A stretch of DNA of 64,000 nucleotides, from NCBI GenBank assembly GCA_016712465.1, contig JADJQZ010000001.1, positions 3,782,001-3,846,000 on the forward strand. Direction: 5' to 3'. The first letter of the stretch is position 1. The number at the start of each line of letters is the position of its first letter. Below the pieces are notes generated by a model. That model did no database searches, had not been told where the DNA came from, and saw nothing but the letters and a program-made list of their open reading frames with translations. This document shows, piece after piece, positions 62,501 through 64,000 of this stretch. The DNA comes from Candidatus Obscuribacter sp. Its GTDB lineage: Bacteria; Cyanobacteriota; Vampirovibrionia; Obscuribacterales; Obscuribacteraceae. Both the position numbers and the translations under genes were made by a program.

Positions 62501-64000
62501 CCGGTGGCTGTATTGCCTGCGGTCGTAGTCGTCGCACCGGTAGTCGTATTGCCAGCTGTCGTCGTCGTTGCTCCGGTGGCTGTATTGCCTGCGGTCGTAG
62601 TCGTCGCGCCGGTAGTCGTATTGCCAGCTGTCGTCGTCGTTGCTCCGGTGGCTGTATTGCCTGCGGTCGTAGTCGTTGCACCGGTAGTCGTGTTGCCAGC
62701 TGTCGTCGTCGTTGCACCGGTAGTTGTATTTCCGGTAGTTGTATTGCCGGTCGTCGTTGTTGCAGCACCTTGAGACGTAGCAGCTTGAGCGAGATTGCCG
62801 CTGGTGGTCGCACTTCCAGCGGTCGTCGTCGTTGCACCGGTAGTGGTATTGCCTGCGGTAGTCGTCGCACCGGTAGTGGTATTGCCTGCGGTAGTCGTCG
62901 CACCGGTAGTGGTATTGCCTGCGGTAGTCGTCGCACCGGTGGTCGTATTGGCAGCTGTCGTTGTTGCACCAGTCGTTGTATTACCGGCGGTCGTCGTTGC
63001 ACCGGTGGTCGTATTGGCAGCTGTCGTTGTTGCACCAGTCGTTGAATTACTGGCGGTCGTTGTTGCACCAGTCGTTGAATTACTGGCGGTCGTTGTTGCA
63101 CCGGTAGTCGTATTGCCTGCGGTAGTCGTATTGCCTGTGGTAGTCGTCGCACCGGTGGTCGTATTGGCAGCTGTCGTCGTTGCACCTGTAGTTGTATTAC
63201 CGGCGGTCGTCGTTGCACCAGCAGTTGTGTTACCGGCCGTCGTCGTCGCACCAGTAGTTGTATTACCGGCGGTCGTCGTTGTTGCAGCACCTTGAGACGT
63301 AGCAGCTTGAGCGAGATTGCCGCTGGTCGTCGTATTTCCTGCGGTCGTCGTCGTTGCACCGGTAGTCGTGTTGCCAGCAGTCGTCGTTGCACCTGTAGTT
63401 GTATTACCGGCTGTTGTAGTCGTTGTTGCACCGGTGGTCGTGCTGCCAGCGGTCGTCGTCGTGGTCGCACCAGTGGTTGTGTTACCAGCCGTCGTGGTCG
63501 CACCAGTGGTTGTGTTACCGGCCGTCGTCGTCGCACCAGTAGTTGTATTACCGGCGGTCGTCGTTGTTGCAGCACCTTGAGACGTAGCAGCTTGAGCGAG
63601 ATTGCCGCTGGTCGTCGTATTTCCGGCGGTCGTCGTCGTTGCACCGGTAGTCGTGTTGCCAGCAGTCGTCGTTGCACCTGTAGTTGTATTACCGGCTGTT
63701 GTAGTCGTTGTTGCACCGGTGGTCGTGCTGCCAGCGGTCGTCGTCGTCGTCGTCGCACCAGTAGTTGTATTACCGGCAGTAGTCGTTGTAGCGGCACCTT
63801 GAGACGTAGCAGCTTGAGCGAGATTGCCGCTGGTCGTCGTCGTTGCACCGGCAGTTGTATTGCCGGCAGTCGTCGTTGCACCTGTAGTTGTATTACCGGC
63901 TGTTGTGGTCGTCGTTGCACCAGTATTTGTATTACCCGCTGTCGTCGTAGTCCCCGCTGTTGTCTGACCAGCAGTCGTCGTCGCAGTTCCAGCCGTTGTG
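56509..64000 (-). CDS. Giant repeat protein with LysM-like domains and zinc ribbon, 5' end outside the window
   Basis: The frame is open from the right edge to the TAG at 56509, at least 2,497 codons; I read every triplet from 61321 to 64000 and found no stop and no upstream start codon. From the N-terminal side: Thr/Gly/Ala/Asn repeats (64000 to about 61190); Ser/Thr/Pro/Ala-rich sequence; an EF-hand-like loop DLNGDGVVSTSE near 60040; two copies of VEQIAQQI..NVVGNVLSDIFDQ; a coiled coil (about 59255-59000); FG-x-PY segments; and a second coiled coil (about 58230-57770). Two LysM-like domains (about 57775-57590 and 57425-57240), a zinc ribbon CGGCDRLLS/CPACGY near 57130-57075, and a folded C-terminus (EVNGRRIVKQQLEVLSGEDW) follow. 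LysM suggests peptidoglycan binding, whereas the zinc ribbon suggests the cytoplasm. Location is therefore unresolved. Confidence 0.85.
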   Translation of the reverse strand, partial: TTAGTATTTAGQTTAGTTTTAGNTNTGATTTTTAGNTTTGATTTAGNTTAGATTTTSGNLAQAATSQGAATTTTAGNTTTGATTTTTTAGSTTTGATTTTTAGNTTTGATTTAGNTTTGATTTTAGNTTTSGNLAQAATSQGAATTTTAGNTTTGATTTAGNTTTGATTTAGNTTTGATTTTTAGSTTTGATTTTTAGNTTTGATTTAGNTTTGATTTTAGNTTTSGNLAQAATSQGAATTTTAGNTTTGATTTAGNTTAGATTTAGNTTTGATTTAANTTTGATTTTGNTTTAGNTTTGATTTASNSTTGATTTASNSTTGATTTAANTTTGATTTAGNTTTGATTTAANTTTGATTTAGNTTTGATTTAGNTTTGATTTAGNTTTGATTTTAGSATTSGNLAQAATSQGAATTTTGNTTTGNTTTGATTTTAGNTTTGATTTTAGNTATGATTTTAGNTTTGATTTTAGNTATGATTTTAGNTTTGATTTTAGNTATGATTTAGNTTTGATTTTAGNTATGATTTTAGNTTTGATTTTAGNTATGATTTTAGNTTTGATTTAGNTTTSGNLAQAATSQGAATTTTGNTTTGATTTTAGNTATGATTTTAGNTTTGATTTTAGNTATGATTTAGNTTTGATTTTAGNTATGATTTAGNTTTGATTTAGNTTTGATTTAAGNTTTGATTTTAGNTTTGATTTTAGNTTAGATTTTAGNTTTGATTTTAGNTTTGATTTTAGNTTTSGNLAQAGTSQGTATTTTTGNTTTGAATTTTAGNTTTGAATTTTGNTTTGAATTTTAGNTTAGATTTTAGNTTAGATTTAGNTTTGATTTTGNTTTGATTTTAGNTTTGATTTTAGNTTTGATTTTAGNTTTGAATTTAGSTTTGAVMTTAGNTTTGAATTTAGNTTASGNLAQAGTSQGTGVTTTTAGNTTTGAATTTAGNTATSTTPSAIGNTIPGTPTTTVGNAVPGAATTGSMTTVSAAGNAATSGTNLPQGTSTPGTSTAPATGTAAVVNSGSGALGVTGSIGNSQNGASVNVSVGVGANGTPNLQVSGSVTIGGVTISGSTSPAGTGSTATATGGTTAAAGGTSAGSTVGTGSSNTGSSGTVISSGSVPAGSSGASGNSTASGSSVQPGGSLGTSPTTGQTAPSGSSGSVNVDPNGPAPAGNVPVDPSQLPSVSLVTGANQPAVTDPSAAGAPQNPDPSAANVAQTQPVPDPSAVGTTQTAQPTQPNTVAQPTQTSTDPTAGATAPVVPLSQLTPEQLAAKYIELIQIAENLNATGGANIHIPVSVDASGSATQVSVNPDLNGDGVVSTSESLILDIVYLASQLGLNAGGSDSVPGSTPATPAPAPQPTVGGISPSDVSPAPTTGTVVIPEVSAPTQPVDSTVPVVSNGTDPLPVSAPISSSVDGGSSQPAAPVSSGAPADVNPVEQIAQQIITNVVGNVLSDIFDQSASNSQPPAQNAAPGGTAEPVVATGANPLPVSEPSAPIVTGAANPTVGSVQAPGAVPADSNPVEQIAQQIFNNVVGNVLSDIFDQPVTAPQVPVQSFDPLNIISDLISLSGGSNSTLDPSYIQILEEQARLAEQARLAEESRRTAEEQARLAAEQQALIEARQLEARLAQEEAARLAQQEAIRLSDAQRAEEQAALDLIAQLAAMQNAGADAYTEPLPDTSSGWGEPTIDSATYFGPIDDYIASSYTGWMGQTGNSGLEGGSSFGVPYQKPIAGLPTSSFGQPYFDGTAGFVPIETPASSSDGFGMPYSEPASAIHTDADDPEQFQPIPSVSPEAIAQSGVDDLISVYTSQQGGIPGTGSGSGSGSNQGIDTVDGISNRDQSALEGANADANGSESGEMPSWLQQSLADGDESKGGNRSDDYTARGEAARAEKAESTAAELDESQHIDFDSLRLKSDLNVPDPSSVRWQELQDAQQRLADTVNAMAQSAGLQAQDIASRSAEMVNNVMSGSGSLIDELDAQTRYIRELEEAHKQQSERDLEIKLQHEKLELLASQKAKHKEDEKDAKEREEEKQRRLAEEMATMLAIRQQSEIEARARALRIRQEREVLQEMIRKDNLQEKYVVRENEDLTMIAVRKFKDVRVADLIYEINKRSVEVRWTGGRRSYYVKPGTVLILPSPRQVREWLARTGGIAPMQNKQGASSGMAGRSNSAQEDRRANIEKVIGKIRESSDELDGRVYSVRLGDTLRSIAMKHPDLRDVTLWRLLAEKNGLSTDTDSKGAPLAVLIRGAVLNIPTAEEISAYRAETAPAKPVVFEPQHMPSHAILEMATKPCGGCDRLLSHTASLCPACGYVFESVPGKPTVEEQSTTFALPQGIPTLPLDQSEGEQQQTVVTSPNLDTTVVDSDKTTLSLPEAAGTVKAPVISRGGDSHLLEVEGTKVVEAFSQTCRLVKVDVEVNGRRIVKQQLEVLSGEDWIPVLAYEVGNHSSTRHEYSRDGRRKSISIDLPSVAVGQMVQNELSQNWEKYCERFLSGRKLSV
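61190..64000 (-). repeat. In-frame tandem repeat array with higher-order units
   Basis: The basic unit encodes TTAGNTTTGA with small changes in about 10-12 codons. Seven copies of a longer marker, SGNLAQA(A/G)TSQG, end at about 61260, 61764, 62292, 62802, 63324, 63609 and 63831. Intervals are 504, 528, 510, 522, 285 and 222 bases, all multiples of three, so expansion and contraction kept the frame. Adjacent units differ mainly at synonymous positions. The array continues past the window. Confidence 0.95.

Noticed and set aside
61732..63045. Plus-strand frames rich in Cys/Arg/Gly/Ser or Val/Ala/Pro across the repeat array
   Set aside because: They mirror the giant gene on the other strand. 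The array contains few stop triplets in any frame, and these frames have no domain or ribosome-binding site.
61323..63920. Long minus-strand frame rich in Arg, Gln, Leu and Pro
   Set aside because: It is one of several open frames created by the repeat array. The frame that continues into the LysM and zinc-ribbon domains is the Thr/Gly/Ala/Asn one, so this one is a by-product.

Overview
The window looks like a chromosomal segment of a large-genome, non-photosynthetic relative of cyanobacteria (class Vampirovibrionia/Melainabacteria, possibly the Obscuribacter lineage). This is inferred from gene order and gene style; no database search was possible. The S10-spc-alpha ribosomal cluster ends with rpoA-rplQ-truA-rplM-rpsI, as in cyanobacteria. 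It also keeps a zinc-type rpsN, rpmD (L30) and rpsD, which I recall are missing from that cluster in cyanobacteria. Base composition is even, near 50% G+C, coding density is high, and I see no insertion sequence, prophage or CRISPR array.

Layout. 1-3.4 kb: the 5' part of a membrane protein, a GntR-type regulator, a Fur-family regulator and a family-2 glycosyltransferase with an apparent single-base frameshift. 3.4-11 kb: plus-strand genes for a glycosyltransferase and a CHAD protein, then trxB, a haem-oxygenase-like iron protein, another glycosyltransferase and a YyaL/DUF255 thioredoxin-domain protein. 11-14.6 kb: a minus-strand pair (zinc-ribbon/TPR membrane protein and a TMTC-like multi-spanning TPR protein) and a small membrane protein. 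14.7-33.2 kb: 33 minus-strand genes from rpsJ to rpsI, with secY, adk, map, infA, rpoA and truA, closed by a strong terminator. A structured leader lies before rpsM.

33.7-39.2 kb: a membrane-anchored TPR protein and two overlapping genes for membrane Ser/Thr kinases, followed by a convergent membrane protein. 39.3-41.1 kb: a promoter, then tRNA-Thr(TGT), tRNA-Tyr(GTA), tRNA-Thr(GGT) and tuf, the same order as the E. coli thrU-tyrU-glyT-thrT-tufB locus without glyT. 41.2-45.6 kb: an RlmB-type rRNA methyltransferase with a long Arg/Gly/Ser repeat region, small membrane and DNA-binding proteins, and selA.

45.6-64 kb is the least familiar part. It holds a 753-aa coiled-coil and low-complexity protein, a 1304-aa protein with a zinc ribbon, acidic tracts and a two-helix membrane anchor followed by a VirD4/TraG-like ATPase domain, and a 1066-aa HerA-like ATPase. 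A 274-aa protein overlaps the ATPase gene. A giant convergent gene follows: at least 2,497 codons, open at the right edge, with Thr/Gly/Ala/Asn repeats, coiled coils, one EF-hand-like loop, two LysM-like domains and a zinc ribbon. These genes may form an undescribed membrane-anchored motor and scaffold system. The evidence is architecture and proximity only.
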